Shown here: positions 32,550 through 44,341 of the stretch, one piece after another | Numbering within the stretch: the first letter of the stretch is position 1 | Layout of the letters: each line of letters starts with the position of its first letter | Assembly: GCA_032717465.1 (NCBI GenBank) | Contig: CM064655.1 | Coordinates: 16,542,902-16,606,901, forward strand | Length of the DNA: 64,000 nucleotides | Direction of reading: 5' to 3' | From: Coenobita brevimanus | Taxonomy: Eukaryota; Arthropoda; Malacostraca; Decapoda; Coenobitidae | Position numbers and translations under genes: made by a program | Notes under the pieces: model-generated | What the model was told of the DNA's origin: nothing | The model's input: only the letters and a program-made list of their open reading frames with translations | Databases searched by the model: none

Positions 32550-35489
32550 TTATGCTCGTGGGTTCCCATTGCTGTTTCTCAGTAAGTCAAATTTAGTTTT
32601 AAACTCGTTTAAGTTTTTAGACTGGATGATCTCTTTCTCCAGGCTATTCCATAAATCTATACTTCTGTAAGGAAAGCTATATTTCTTGATATCCATCAAG
32701 CAGCGTGACTTTTTCAATTTCATTCCGTGTCCTCTTGTTGCTCTCTTATCCCATAAAAACAGATCTTCTCGGTCAATTTTATCTACTCCCACCATGGTCC
32801 TGAACACTGCAATCATGTCTCCTCTCTTTCTCCTTTCCTCTAAGGAAGGCAAATCCAGCTTTTCCAGCCTCTCTCTGTATGACAGATCTGCCAGACTGGG
32901 GACCATTTTGGTTGCTGTTCTTTGTATTCACTCAATCTTGTTTATATCTTTCTTTTTGTGTGGGGACCACACTACTGCGGCATATTCTAACCTGGGGTGG
33001 ATCATGGCCACTATCAATTTTTTCATCATCTCCTCATCCATATAATGAAATGCTACTCTTATGTTAGTCAGGAGTTTATAACTCTCTCTAACTATCTTAT
33101 TAATGTGCTTTTCAGGTGACAAACTATCTTGGACCAGCACTCCCAAATCTTTCTCTTCTCTCATTTTTGTGATTAATTCATTACCCAACAAGTAATTCAG
33201 TGATGGCCTCCCAGTACTTTTACCCATTTCCAATATTTTACATTTCTTTACATTAAATTTCATTTCCCACATCCGGCTCCAATCATATATCCTATCCAGA
33301 TCCTCCTGCAGCATTTTACAATCCTCCTCAACCTCTACCTTCCTGAAAATCTTTACATCAGCAAACAGACTTGCATAACTGTTCATTCCATCTACCATAT
33401 CATTTATGTAAATCAGGAACATTACTGGCGACAACACCGAGCCTTGAGGGACTCCACTTGTTACTTCCCTCCATCCAGACATCCTGTCCTTTATTACTGT
33501 CCTCATTTGTGTCTCTCAAAAAGTCTCATCCATTCCAGGAGTTTCCCCCTCAGTCCTCCTATATACTCTAGTTTCCACATTAGTCTCTTATGAGGTACCT
33601 TGTCGAAGGCCTTCTCTAAGTCTAAGTACACAAAATCCACCCAACCATCTCTCTCCTGTACCACATCAATTTCTCTTGGGTAAAAGCTCAACAAGTTGGA
33701 AACACATGACCTTCCACTTCTGAATCCAAACTGACATTCAGCCAAGAATTTCATCTCTTCCAGATATTTTATCCATCTGTCTTTCAGGATTCTTTCACAC
33801 AATTTTGCCACCATGCTGGTTAGAGACACTGGTCTATAATTCAGGGGTTCTTCCCTGTTTCCTCCCTTATAAATTGGTACCACATTTGCCCTCTTCCATT
33901 CTAGTGGCACTTTCCCCTTTTCCAGAGAACACACAATTAAACTGTGAATTTTATCCGCCAGTTGTTTTCTGCATTCCTTCAGTACCCAAATAAAATTCCA
34001 TCAGGTCCTGGGGCTTTCCTTACATCCTGAGTTTCCAGTAATTTATACACTTCCTGTGCCTCCACTTTTATACCTTTTATCACTGGTACATTTCTAATCA
34101 CTCCCTCCCCTTCCACAAACTCTTTTTCATTAGTGAAACCGATTGGAAACTTTTGTTCATTATTTCAGCTTGCACTACTGCATCTTTATAGACCTCACCT
34201 TTTACTTTCAGTTTGGTGATTCCTTCCTTTTGTTTCAGTTTGCCATTAACAAATCTATAAAACAGTTTGGGTTCATCCTTGCATTTGTCTATTATACCTT
34301 TTTCAAAATTCCTTTCTTCTTCTCTACGTATTCTTGTGTATTCATTTCTAGTTCTTTTATATTCTTCCTTAGTTCTGTTGTTACCTCTGTTTTTCCAGTT
34401 GTTCCATGCCTTATCTTTCTCTTTTTTTTCCTATCGTACACCTTCCATTAAACCACTCATTTTTCCTGTTTTCTTTCCCTCTTACTCTTGGTACAAATTT
34501 TCCACTCCCAAATTATAGAGGTCTAGAAAGATATCCAACTTCCTCTGTATCTCTCGTTTCTCTGAATTTTCTTTAATCCGCATTTTCAAAAAATTTTCTC
34601 AATCCTGTAAAATTTGCTTTCCCAAAGTTGTATTTTCCCTGCCTATAAAGTTCATCTCTTGGCTCGACGTTCCCTATTATCATCTGGAACTCAATGACGA
34701 CATGATCACTTTTTCCCATAGGACACAGATATTTCAATGATTCTATTACATCGGGTTCTTTGGTAAACAGTAAGTCTGACCTTGCTGGTGTGTCCTCACC
34801 TCGGAACCGTGTCTATTCTTTGGCCCATTGCGTTAACACATTATTCATTATTATATTTAATAATATAGTGCCCCACGAATCTTCGCTGCCTCCTAAGTCC
34901 CATTCCTCCCAGTTCACTTCTTTACAGTTAAAGTCACCCACCAAAGTTATATTGTTGCTTTTCTTAATTATTTTTTGTATATAACTAACCATATCTGACA
35001 ACATCTCCTGGTATTCGTCATTATACCATGCTCTCGTCTTAGGGGGAACATACACTACCGCCGTATCTCTCTTGCTATTCTCTCTAGTTTCTAATTTCAT
35101 ATACATCACTTTGGCCCTGCCTTCTCCCATTTCCATGGTATCTACATCTATGTTGTTGTTCTCTGTTATCATCACTCCTCCTCCAGTTTATTCTTTTCTG
35201 TCTCTTCTCTAAGTTTGTATTTACCATCTCCCAAATGAACATCAATATCTTCCCTTAACTTGGTCTCTACAAAGCACATAACATCAGGTTCATGTTCTCT
35301 TAAGAAATCGTTAATTTCAAGCCTTGCCGATATTAAATCATCAACATTAGTATATGCCACCTTCAAATTATTTCTGATGTTTTTTATACCCTCTTCACTC
35401 CTTCTCTCCATCGGTACCACTTTCTCAATTTCTGATCTTTCATAGCCATCCCCCTTAGTTTCCTTCACTTCTAATTCCTCACAAACCAC
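32550..35489 (-). pseudogene. CR1-like ORF2 (endonuclease and RT), broken
   Basis: The endonuclease is at 35172-35489 (VAYTNVDDLISARLEINDFL, VMCFVETKL) and 34813-35175 (YVPPKTRAW, ITLVGDFNCKEVNW with intact GDFN). RT is at 33503-33934 (NYRPVSLTSMVAKL, VYLDLEKAFDKVPHKRLMW) and 32928-33506 (TSGVPQGSVLSPVMFLIYIN). The RT box reads LFADVKIF: the second catalytic aspartate of FADD is a valine (codon at 33354-33356). The C-terminal domain is at 32550-32906. Several frameshifts separate these blocks, notably near 33505 and 34100-34800. It is non-functional. Confidence 0.85.
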
Positions 35490-35515
35490 TTCCTTACTTT
35501 CACATCCAACACTCT

Positions 35516-36221
35516 CTAAAAAAAAGTTTTACATGCTTCCTCTGTCCTCTTATCATTTTTTTCCTTTACTTCTTCCTTCAATGATTTTAAAACTTCTCTT
35601 TCTTCTTCATTCAAATCTTTTCTTATTATAATATTTTCCATCCCTGCCTCTTTGCTTAGTTTCCTGGTCACTTTAAGTATGTCATTTACTACACTTTCAG
35701 ATAACAACTTGACTCTCATTGGTCTTGTTTCCCCTTTCTTATAAGGCCCTATTCTCCTTACTTCCTCAATTTCTTTTTCCCACTTGTCTCCTTTGGGATC
35801 AATCTTGCCTAATATTCTTATCACCAGGTTCGTGTCTCTCTTGAGTCTCACAGATCTAATCTTTTCTTCCTCCTCCCTGTTTCCAAATATTACCACACAT
35901 CTGTTCCTTTCTACGGTTTCTCTCACTATTTTCTGTTTTTTCTTCAGTATTTTCACTACATTTTCTTCTTTTTTTCTTGTTCATTTCCCTTTCTTCCTGA
36001 ATGATTTCCCTTAAGCTGACCCCTTCTTTCTATTCTTCTTCTACATGTGCCCACTTTGCCTTATGCTCTTCTAATACACTACTCACCTTCTCCATTTTAC
36101 TACTACTCTCTTCCAGTCTTCTCAATTCGATATTTTCACGCTTCAAATTCCTGATCTCCTCATTCACCGTCTCATTGGACTGGATCAGACTCTGTATATT
36201 AATCTCAGTATTTTCAGACAT
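35516..36221 (-). pseudogene. CR1-like ORF1 (coiled coil plus nucleic-acid-binding domain)
   Basis: Minus frame 36030-36221 encodes a coiled-coil-like N-terminus (NEEIRNLKRENIELRRLEE). 35516-35956 encodes a basic domain (CVVIFGNREEEEKIRS, RRIGPYKKGETRPMRVKL, IIIRKDLNEEEREVLKSLK) of the kind found in LINE ORF1 proteins, which bind the element RNA. A frame break near 35960-36030 separates the parts. Confidence 0.75.
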
Positions 36222-36590
36222 GTCCTATAACACTAGATTCTCCACTTTCCTTTCAATTTCCCTAATCCTCGTCATCATTGTTTTAACCAGAGCCATGACA
36301 TTAGTACAGTATTACTATCAAATCCTGGAAATTCGAGTCTCTCAATGTTTACATTATCGGCCATGTTTGAGATTGGTTACAGTATCAAAAACAGCTGTTA
36401 CCGAAAATACTACAAACATTCATGTATACTCTCTGCCAATAAATCTTTACATTTTTGGGAGTCTATATTAACTTACAGTATTATAAACTTAAAACAAGAC
36501 CATAGGAGACAGGACAAACATAATTCCTGAAAACTACTTGCAGCGGTGGCTGGGAGCAGTCGAGATACGTCCGTTCACCGTGTGTGTGTT

Positions 36591-39500
36591 CTTACCTAAT
36601 TGTATCTTTACAGGAATGAGTCAAGCTCGTACTGTCCCGTGTCTTAAACCATATTTATCGTACATATCCTTAAATTTGTGAATTGTTTTGGCACACACTA
36701 TTTCATTCGGTAGTGCATTCCATTGATCAATTGCTCTGTTTGGGAAACTGAATTTCCTTACGTCTTTATCACCTCTCTTCTTATGCAGTTTTTTGCAGTG
36801 TCCTCTTGCTGATGCTTCTCCATATGTTAAGTAATAATTTATATCTATTTTCTCCTTTCCTGATATGCATTTATATAGCATTATCATGTCACCTCTTTTC
36901 CTTCTCTCCTGTAGTGTTGGTAGATTCAGTTTATTTAGTCTTTCTTCGTAGCTTAGATCCCTTAAGCTTGGTATCCATCTCGTAGCGGCCCTTTGAACTT
37001 TTTCAATCTTGTCTCTGTGCTTTTTGAGATAAGGACTCCAGACTACTGATGCATATTCCAGGGTTGGTCTAATGAATGATGTTATTATCCTTCTTAGCAT
37101 GTCTTCATTTATGTATGTGAATGCTATTCTCATATTTGCAAGCAGTGTATACATGTTCCGTACCTTCTCGCTGATGTGGTCAGCCAGAGATAGTCTGTTA
37201 TTGATAATCACACCTAGGTCTTTCTCTCTTTCTGATGTGTATAGGGTTTTATTTCCTAACTTATAATCCCAATCACGTCTTTTTCCACTTTTACCAAACT
37301 TGATTACATGACACTTGTCCACATTGAATTCCATTTGCCATGTACTACTCCATTCATGAAGTTTATTTAATTCTTCTTGTAGCTCTTTACAAGAGTCTGT
37401 GTTAGTAATTCCCTTTTGTATTTTTGCATCATCTGCAAACATATTCAGATAGCTCTCATTTCCAGTGTTACTGTTTATATCATTTATATACATTAAAAAC
37501 ATGATTGGTGCCAGCACTGAACCCTGTGGTACTCCACTAGTCACTTCTTTCCATGATGAGTAGTTTCCTCTTAGTACTGTCCTCATTTCTCTTTTTATGA
37601 GAAAGTCTTGCATCCAACAAAACAGTTTGCTTCGAATTCCTCCTTGATGGTACAGTTTCCATAAAAGTCTTTGGTGTGGTACTGTGTCAAAAGCTTTCTT
37701 GAAATCTAAATAGATACTGTCCACCCATCCTTCCCTTTCCTGTATTGTGTTTGTTACTCTGTCATAGTAGCTCAACAGATTAGTAACACATGATTTTCCT
37801 TTTCTGAAACCAAACTGTCTTTCTGTTATCATACTGTGTTCTTCTAGATGATTTACCCAAGCTTTTCTTATAAGTTTTTCTAATACCTTGCTTACAACAC
37901 TGGTCAGTGATACTGGTCGGTAGTTGAGTGGATTTTGTCTATTTTCTTTCTTGAATAAGGGGACAATATTTGCTTTTTTCCAAATATCAGGTAGTTTACC
38001 TTGACTCAAGGATTTCTTGAAAATTAAAAATAATGGTTTACATAACTCCTTTGCACATTCTCTTAATACCCAACATGAAATTTCATCAGGACCACTTGCT
38101 TTTCCTCTGTCTAATCTACTTAACTCCTCCTGTATTACTTTTTCTGCTATTTGTATATCTGGTAGTATGTGTGGACATGCATGTTCCACATAGTCCCTCT
38201 CAAAATTTTTTTCTTCTGTAAAAACTAATTGGAAATTCTTATTTAGTGCTTCACAAATATCTTTCTCTTGTGTATAAGTGATTCCCTCGTCCGTAATGGA
38301 TTGTATTATATCTTTTACTTTAGTTTTGCTTCTGATATAGCTGTAAAACAGCTTTGGTTGATCACTACTTTTATTTATTATATCCTCCTCAAACTGTTTT
38401 TGGGCTTCCCTCCTTATTCTTGTATAGTCGTTTCTTGCCTGTTTGTAATTATTATACGCCCTTTTACTATTGTGTCTTCTGTATCTATTCCACAACAAAT
38501 CTCTTCTTTCTTTTGATTTTTTACATTCTGTATTGAACCATTTCTGTATTTTCTTATCTGCTTCTTTGTGCTGTGGGATGTACTTCTGGACTCCTATTTC
38601 ATAAAATTCACAAAATTTTTTATATACAGCATTTAAATATTGTCCTCTAAGCTCATTTTCCCAATCAACTTCTAAGAAATACTTCTTTAGGTCTTGATAA
38701 TTTCCCTTTTTATAGTTTAGGCTCTTTTTGTAACTATCATTGCTGTTTACTATGTCATTTGCTATCCTGAAGTTATAATTTAGTACTGCATGATCGCTTT
38801 TGCCGAGTGGAGGGTGATATATTAAACTGTCAATATCATTTTCTTGCCTTGTAAATATTAGATCTAGCACTGAAGGTACATCAAGTCCTCTTTTTCTGGT
38901 GGTTTCCCTCACATGTTGCGTTAAGAAAAACTCTTGTACAAGATCCAGGAGCTTTTGATCCCAACAGCTTTCTTGGCTATTTATATCTAGAGTATTCCAA
39001 TTTATATTTGTATTGAAGTTCCCAGTTAGTATAATTCTTTCCGATTTCTCTTCCATTTTATGTAGCAATGATCTTACACTCTGAATTGTATTCTCTGCCA
39101 GGTCCTCATATTCGTCTCTTTCCCATGTGTTTGATCTGGGTGGCATGTACAAATTGGCTACAATTACTTTACCTTCAGATGTGTCGATCTCTACTGCAAT
39201 CAGTTCTACTTGTGATGGTATATCTAATTTTATTTCCCTGACTTTTAGATTTTTCTTAGTTAATATTATAATTCCTCCTCCTTTTTTTAAATATCTGTCT
39301 CTTCTCCATATATTATATTCCTCTAAGTTTAGTATGTCATTTGATATCCTTGGTATTAATTCTGTTTCAGTTAGGCATATTATTTGTGGTTCATTTTCTC
39401 GGACATAATCATTCATCTCTAGTAATTTAGATACCATTCCATCCACATTTGAGTACATCAACTTTATCATCTTGTTTATATACTTGTCATGACATGGTTC

Positions 39501-39670
39501 TACTACCTTCCTCCTTTTTCTTCCATCCTGTTTGTGTACCACTTTCGTACCTGCAATCCTATTACTTTGTAGAAAAATTTCTTCTTCTCTTCTGATCTTC
39601 CCTCATTTTTTGTTTTTGCTTCCTCCCTTTTCTCTTTCAGTAATTCCAGTTCCTCTTGTGTTAGGCATCT
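36591..39670 (-). mobile_element. CR1-like LINE, family D copy 1
   Basis: The minus-strand element ends 3' in ACAATTAGGTAAGAACACAC at about 36576-36600, directly upstream of the 5' region of family C copy 1. It contains a complete ORF2. Upstream of the ORF only about 130 bp precede a GT microsatellite, so ORF1 is absent and the copy is 5' truncated. Confidence 0.85.
36621..39542 (-). CDS. CR1-like LINE ORF2: endonuclease and reverse transcriptase, unbroken
   Basis: 973 codons without stop or frameshift. The APE-type endonuclease covers roughly residues 25-265, with LTETEL (Glu59) and GKSDHAVLNY (Asp250, His251). The motif normally GDFN reads LTGNFNTNINW, so catalytic Asp175 is Asn (AAC at 39018-39020). 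RT covers about 490-780: NYRPVSLTSVVSKVLEKLIR, SIYLDFKKAFDTVPHQRLL (Asp613), TSGVPQGSVLAPIMFLMYIN and NMFADDAKIQ (Asp704, Asp705). The conserved C-terminal block NRAIDQWNALPNEIV is present near 930. It would nick DNA and reverse-transcribe the element RNA at the target. The reading frame is intact but the endonuclease may be dead. The true start may lie upstream, but no ORF1 is present. It is not a host gene. Confidence 0.9.
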   Translation of the reverse strand: MVHKQDGRKRRKVVEPCHDKYINKMIKLMYSNVDGMVSKLLEMNDYVRENEPQIICLTETELIPRISNDILNLEEYNIWRRDRYLKKGGGIIILTKKNLKVREIKLDIPSQVELIAVEIDTSEGKVIVANLYMPPRSNTWERDEYEDLAENTIQSVRSLLHKMEEKSERIILTGNFNTNINWNTLDINSQESCWDQKLLDLVQEFFLTQHVRETTRKRGLDVPSVLDLIFTRQENDIDSLIYHPPLGKSDHAVLNYNFRIANDIVNSNDSYKKSLNYKKGNYQDLKKYFLEVDWENELRGQYLNAVYKKFCEFYEIGVQKYIPQHKEADKKIQKWFNTECKKSKERRDLLWNRYRRHNSKRAYNNYKQARNDYTRIRREAQKQFEEDIINKSSDQPKLFYSYIRSKTKVKDIIQSITDEGITYTQEKDICEALNKNFQLVFTEEKNFERDYVEHACPHILPDIQIAEKVIQEELSRLDRGKASGPDEISCWVLRECAKELCKPLFLIFKKSLSQGKLPDIWKKANIVPLFKKENRQNPLNYRPVSLTSVVSKVLEKLIRKAWVNHLEEHSMITERQFGFRKGKSCVTNLLSYYDRVTNTIQEREGWVDSIYLDFKKAFDTVPHQRLLWKLYHQGGIRSKLFCWMQDFLIKREMRTVLRGNYSSWKEVTSGVPQGSVLAPIMFLMYINDINSNTGNESYLNMFADDAKIQKGITNTDSCKELQEELNKLHEWSSTWQMEFNVDKCHVIKFGKSGKRRDWDYKLGNKTLYTSEREKDLGVIINNRLSLADHISEKVRNMYTLLANMRIAFTYINEDMLRRIITSFIRPTLEYASVVWSPYLKKHRDKIEKVQRAATRWIPSLRDLSYEERLNKLNLPTLQERRKRGDMIMLYKCISGKEKIDINYYLTYGEASARGHCKKLHKKRGDKDVRKFSFPNRAIDQWNALPNEIVCAKTIHKFKDMYDKYGLRHGTVRA

Positions 39671-39673
39671 TTT

Positions 39674-39675
<2 letters not shown>

Positions 39676-39735
<60 letters not shown>
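39676..39735 (+). repeat. (GT)n microsatellite
   Basis: About 29 GT units at the 5' side of family D copy 1. Confidence 0.97.
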
Positions 39736-39737
<2 letters not shown>

Positions 39738-40351
39738 GATCCCCTAGCACCTGGTGCGGGGTTGGTGGCGTCATGGGAGGAAAATTAGTGCACGCTCCAT
39801 TGTGTCCGCACACACATGTGTATTCTGAGTGTATATGGGGCAGTGCATGGGTGGTATTGAGAGTTGCCACCTGCCCCTATTTCCCATACGAATTTCAACC
39901 AAGTACTCCGGTTGGTACGCCTTTGAAAATCGCGCTCATTTGAGGCCTATTGCTTTCGACTCTGATAAGACCCAAATAAGGCCTATCGCTCTCAATGGGT
40001 TAAAGAAGGAAGACCTTAAACTAGTGCTGCTGGGTTCAAACAATATTTTTTTTCCAAATTCCACATTCAGCTGTCTGTTATCATTCCCTCAAAGCACTCC
40101 TGATTATTGCACTTTCTACAACTACATTACCTAAATACGTTTCCATATCTTGCTCACCAACTATATAACTATTGTACTTTACATTCTTCTAGCTATCTCA
40201 AAAATATCACTCTCATCATTTACACTATTCAAGCTGTTTGCAACACTGTCCTGTGTAACCATCTAAGCCCTAAACACCTCCCCTCTGGTTCTGGCTGTGA
40301 ATATTGCGGGAAAAGTAGAGAAAAATAATGACTGGGAAAAAAATGCAAATA

Positions 40352-40662
40352 TGATATGCGTTATGAGGAGCACACTGAGGTGGTTTGGCCATGTGGAGAG
40401 GATGGAGGGTGAAAGACTGACGAAGAGAGTGTATGTGAGTGAGGTGGAGGGGGAAAGAGGGAGGGGGAAAGAGGGAGGGGGAAAGAGGGAGGGGGAGGCC
40501 GAGGATGAGATGGAGAGATGGGGTGGAGAGGTATATGAGAGAGGGGGGTGTGAGTTGGGAGCAGGGGAGTGAAATTCGGGGGACAGGGCGACTTGGAGGC
40601 GATTTGTTTGTGGCCACCCCAAACGGGATTGAGGCATCTGGCAATAGATAGATAGATAGATA
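40352..40662 (+). mobile_element. RTE-like family A 3' fragment, plus strand
   Basis: This matches 59044-59325 closely (ACTGAGGTGGTTTGGCCATG) and ends in (GATA)n at 40647-40662. It carries an extra tandem expansion of GGGGGAAAGAGGGAG (three units, 40448-40495) not seen in the other copies. Confidence 0.88.
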
Positions 40663-41479
40663 AAATCTGGTTACTGACAAGGAAGGTGGTTTCTGGAGTG
40701 GTAGATATGTGTTTCAAAGTTTTGCATTACAACAGATAATGGCTAAAGCATGTGAAAAGGGCTAAAGGTTTTACGGCATTGACACAGGAAAAAAAAAAAA
40801 TGTATAACAAAGTGAACAGAGCAGGGGTGTGGATGGTATGTATGTATGGTATGAATGGAGACTACTGAATGTTTTATCACTGCACTGAAGCACTGAAATA
40901 TATGTAAGGGCTGATAAATCTCTGGGTTCAATGTTGAAGCCAGAAAAGTAATGTATGTATGATGAATTCCTTAGGGGCAAAAACAATGCTCCCCTACAAA
41001 GGCAGCACCTGCACAGGGTTGTAGAAAGCATGGAGCTGGTTATGCATGCTTAACTTCTAGGAAGTTGATACAGTAAACCCTCGATGTAACAAACCCCGGT
41101 ATTGCGAATTTCGGATAAAACAATTGGCCAAATCACGACCAAACTTCCCCCGGATTTTGCAAACAAAAGTAGCTAAATAAGGAGGAAGTTCGAGAATCAG
41201 CCCACGGTGACAACAGCATCCCTTCCTGGCACAGTTAGTGTACTTCAACAGCATCCCTTCCTGGCACAGTAAGTGTACTGTAACAGTACTACATTATATT
41301 GTATTATTATAGGTATTGTATTTATATGTACAACTTCATACAGTATTGTATTTACCTGCACAACTTCATAAACCTTTGACATCTCCATGTAAAACTTCAT
41401 CAAGTTAGTTTAGGTTATGTTTGAGCACGTAGGACCAAACAGTTCCCCCTTACAGTGCTCGTCAGAAATATCGAGCGCC

Positions 41480-44341
41480 CTGCGTCCCTCCTACGAAACA
41501 AACCTTTCAACATTGAAAAAACATGTAAATAATGCATTTTATTTACCTTTAATGCTTGGTAGGGTATCCTTTGCGCTTCTTCACGGACCTGAGACGTCGT
41601 GAAAGTGAAAGGGCGAAGGTTCCTCAGGTGCTGGGGTGGTATTTTTGCCCAGGACTCATGAATGGCTGTTTCCAGCTTTGGCAAAGAGCTCACGTCCTTC
41701 CCTTGGAGATTCTTCTTTACAAGGTACCAGAGGTTTTCTATCGGGCTGAGGTCTGGGCTATTGCCTGGCCAGTCTATCATGAAGAAGACTTCGCAGCCAC
41801 GAAGCCAGTTGGTTACTGAGTTGGCTTTATGAGCAGGTGCACCGTCCTCCTGAAACACTTGTGCACCTGTGAGCTTGAAGGACTCAGGTAAATGATCACA
41901 ATGAAGCTCCAGGTAAATGTCCTGATTCATTCTGCAGTTCTTGGGAAGCACAACAAGCTTCCCCAAATCGTTCCCAGAGAAACAACCCCATACCATAAGT
42001 GAATCAGGGTTTTTAACTGTGCTCTCCACCTAACAGGGGTCAAGCGAGTCACTACCTTTGCGCCGGTAGACGCGCACTCCTCAATTACAGGTAACACTAA
42101 ACGTTGCATCATCAGACCACAACACTGACAACCACTGGTCCTCACCCCAGTTAACCCCTACACCGCGGGCATGTTTACCAATGTTTTGCGTGTGCCGCGG
42201 GGTTATTCAGGCTCCAACAGACTCTCAAAAAATATTTGCCAAAAATCAGTTATTTGTCCTAGAATATTAAAATTAAATATGCTTATGGCACATACCTTCG
42301 GCTTTCTCCTGGAATGTTTGTTGAGCCTTCGTCGGTTACCATAGGACTTGTGGAGACCTCTGAAGTTGGGTAACGAAGTCTCCACTTTACACTTCCCGAC
42401 AACCCGTAATATGATTACCACAGCCAGATATTAACACTATAAACACTACTCTATGATTTTCAAGTAGTTTGGGATCCATACTCCAAAAAAAAAACCCACT
42501 GTGAAAGCAATGAAAATTATGAGCGCATCTGACCGTCGCACTTGCGCTAGTTCGCTCTTGGTACTCTGTCATTTATTATTCATAAAACCCCTCACACTTT
42601 ATATTTCTATTACTATATAACACTTATATATATCTACAGTCTTTATCCATAAGTTTCCTTCAGTAGTATTAGTTTATTGTCACTGTAGGGATTCAATTTC
42701 TTTCAGTAAAATACGTAACATTCACTTTCTCGTCCTGTATACTAGCATTGGGAGTGAATGTTACTTTCACCTTCACTCTCATAACTCATAGTATTCAGAC
42801 ATGCTAGAGTGAAACTTTCACTTTCATTACTCCTAGAGTATATACTCGTATTCTTATAATACTACTCATTTACATTTCTATTTACATTCTCTATTTTATT
42901 TACGTATTTACATTTCTATTTTATTTACACTGTATTATGCACTGTCACTTGAAGTAACTTATAAAACTATTTAGTTCACGTATATTTACATTCATTACTT
43001 TCACTTGCTGTTTACACATTATTTACAACACCACTTGCACTGTTTTACTCAATAGAAAGATCGTAGTCACTCTTTTATCAATTGTCAGCCCTTTACCTCT
43101 TTCCACACGAGGTTTAGTAGGGGTAAAGGTCACAGGGCCCTTTGCATGGGGTGAAAAGTCCCTGAAGCTAGCAAAGAGCGAACTGACGTACCTCCACGTT
43201 GGAAGATGAGAGTGAACTGATAAGGGTGGGCCGGGGTGGTGGCCTACCTAGGGAAATTCATTACTACCAATGTAGCCTCTTGACACAGCTATATATTGCA
43301 GTGAAATGACTGGCAGGAGATCTAGACAATACATTATAAATTAGGTAGTTCCAGGTGAATGTAAATATCACTTAGGCTTCTCCCTTCCCTCCTTATATGT
43401 ATATTTATTACGAAAATAGTTTATACGGCATATTTCAAGGGGAAATAAACAGCGAAAATTAGCGAACGAGTGCACGTGAGGTGTTGTCAGGTGATAAATA
43501 GCCAATTCCAGGTGTATGACACTCTCACTTACCTTATTTCTTTCTTGTATATATTATTTGGTATAAGAATAGGGCATAGGGCTTATTTCAATGGATGAAA
43601 TCAGTGAAAAATTCCAGGGAAGATTTACTTAGCGTAGCACGGCCGGACAGGCGAGAGGATAGGGTAATGGAGAGGGGGTAGGAAGGGGAGTCAAGAACGG
43701 GGAGAAATGGCTAAATTGTCAACAATGGATGGGAGTACAGATGAGATTAGGAGTGCTGACTAGTGTTGGACATTGGCAGTACTGATAGATGATACAAGCC
43801 CCCACTTGGAAGCCCGGGTGAATTCAAAATAACACAGAATCACAAAAGTGACGCCCCGCGGTATGATCCCTTGCTCCCAAGTGTCACGAAAGTGACGCCC
43901 CGCGGTTAAGGGGTTAAGGTACTTGTTAGCAAAGACAAGCTTATGAAGTCGCTGGTAACGTGTAAGAAGAGGCTTTCTCACAGGCCTGTGACTTGTGTAA
44001 CCAAGTTCATGGACTCTTCGAGACACCGTGTGCACTGAAACCTCACCAAACACTTCCGGGTTGCTCTCCTTAATTTTCCTTGCACTCACACGAGGATTAG
44101 ACTCCACTGCACGTTTTAACACATTAACAGACCTCGGGGAAGTTTTCCTGGGCCTACCAGACTGCGGTTTCTTTGTAGGAATGTCACCACTATTTTCCAC
44201 TCGAAAACGGGCACACCACCTCTGCACTGTCGATCGAGCCACACCAACCAAATCACTAATTTCCTTCGTGGGGTGGCCTGCCTCCTTTAGAGCAACGATC
44301 TGTGATATGATTTCACTCGAAAGTTCACGGATAGGGGCCAT
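41480..44341 (-). pseudogene. Tc1-like transposase, split and carrying stops
   Basis: The N-terminal half (about 44341-43918) has paired helix-turn-helix domains: MAPIRELSSEIISQIVALKE, then KEISDLVGVARSTVQRW, SGRPRKTSPR and RKPLLTRYQRLHKL. After the piggyBac derivative, whose TTAA target encodes part of a Leu-Asn pair, the frame resumes as WGEDQWLSVLWSDDATF (first Asp). Two in-frame stops then follow before NPDSLMVWGCFSG. The second Asp is in VFQEDGAPAHKA and the Glu in SPDLSPIENLW, with 35 residues between them. The reading frame runs through the terminal repeat and out of the element at its 3' end, so the native stop seems lost. It is dead through insertion and stops. Confidence 0.88.
42155..43913 (-). 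mobile_element. piggyBac deletion derivative 2 (1,759 bp)
   Basis: It is flanked by TTAA at 42151-42154 and 43914-43917. Structure and orientation are the same as at 18241-20019, with high similarity over the full length and a few small indels. It lacks the transposase. It is inserted in frame position within the Tc1-like transposase. Confidence 0.93.

Larger units (their letters stand above)
32352..36590 (-). mobile_element. CR1-like LINE, family C copy 1 (near full length)
   Basis: The minus-strand element has ORF1 (35516-36221) and ORF2 (32550-35489) remnants and a (CA)n 3' tail. The terminal motif CAAATAGGTAAATAC is shared with the other CR1-like copies at 57638 and 36590. The 5' region 36222-36590 is non-coding. 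The CR1/L2-like placement rests on ORF1 plus APE-type ORF2 and the C-terminal block SIDLWNSLEKEIIQSKNLNEFK. Confidence 0.85.

Noticed and set aside
36621..39542. A host gene encoding an endonuclease/reverse transcriptase
   Set aside because: The long open frame has the full LINE ORF2 layout, LINE 3' terminal motifs and a second copy at 62685-63818, so it is a transposon gene.
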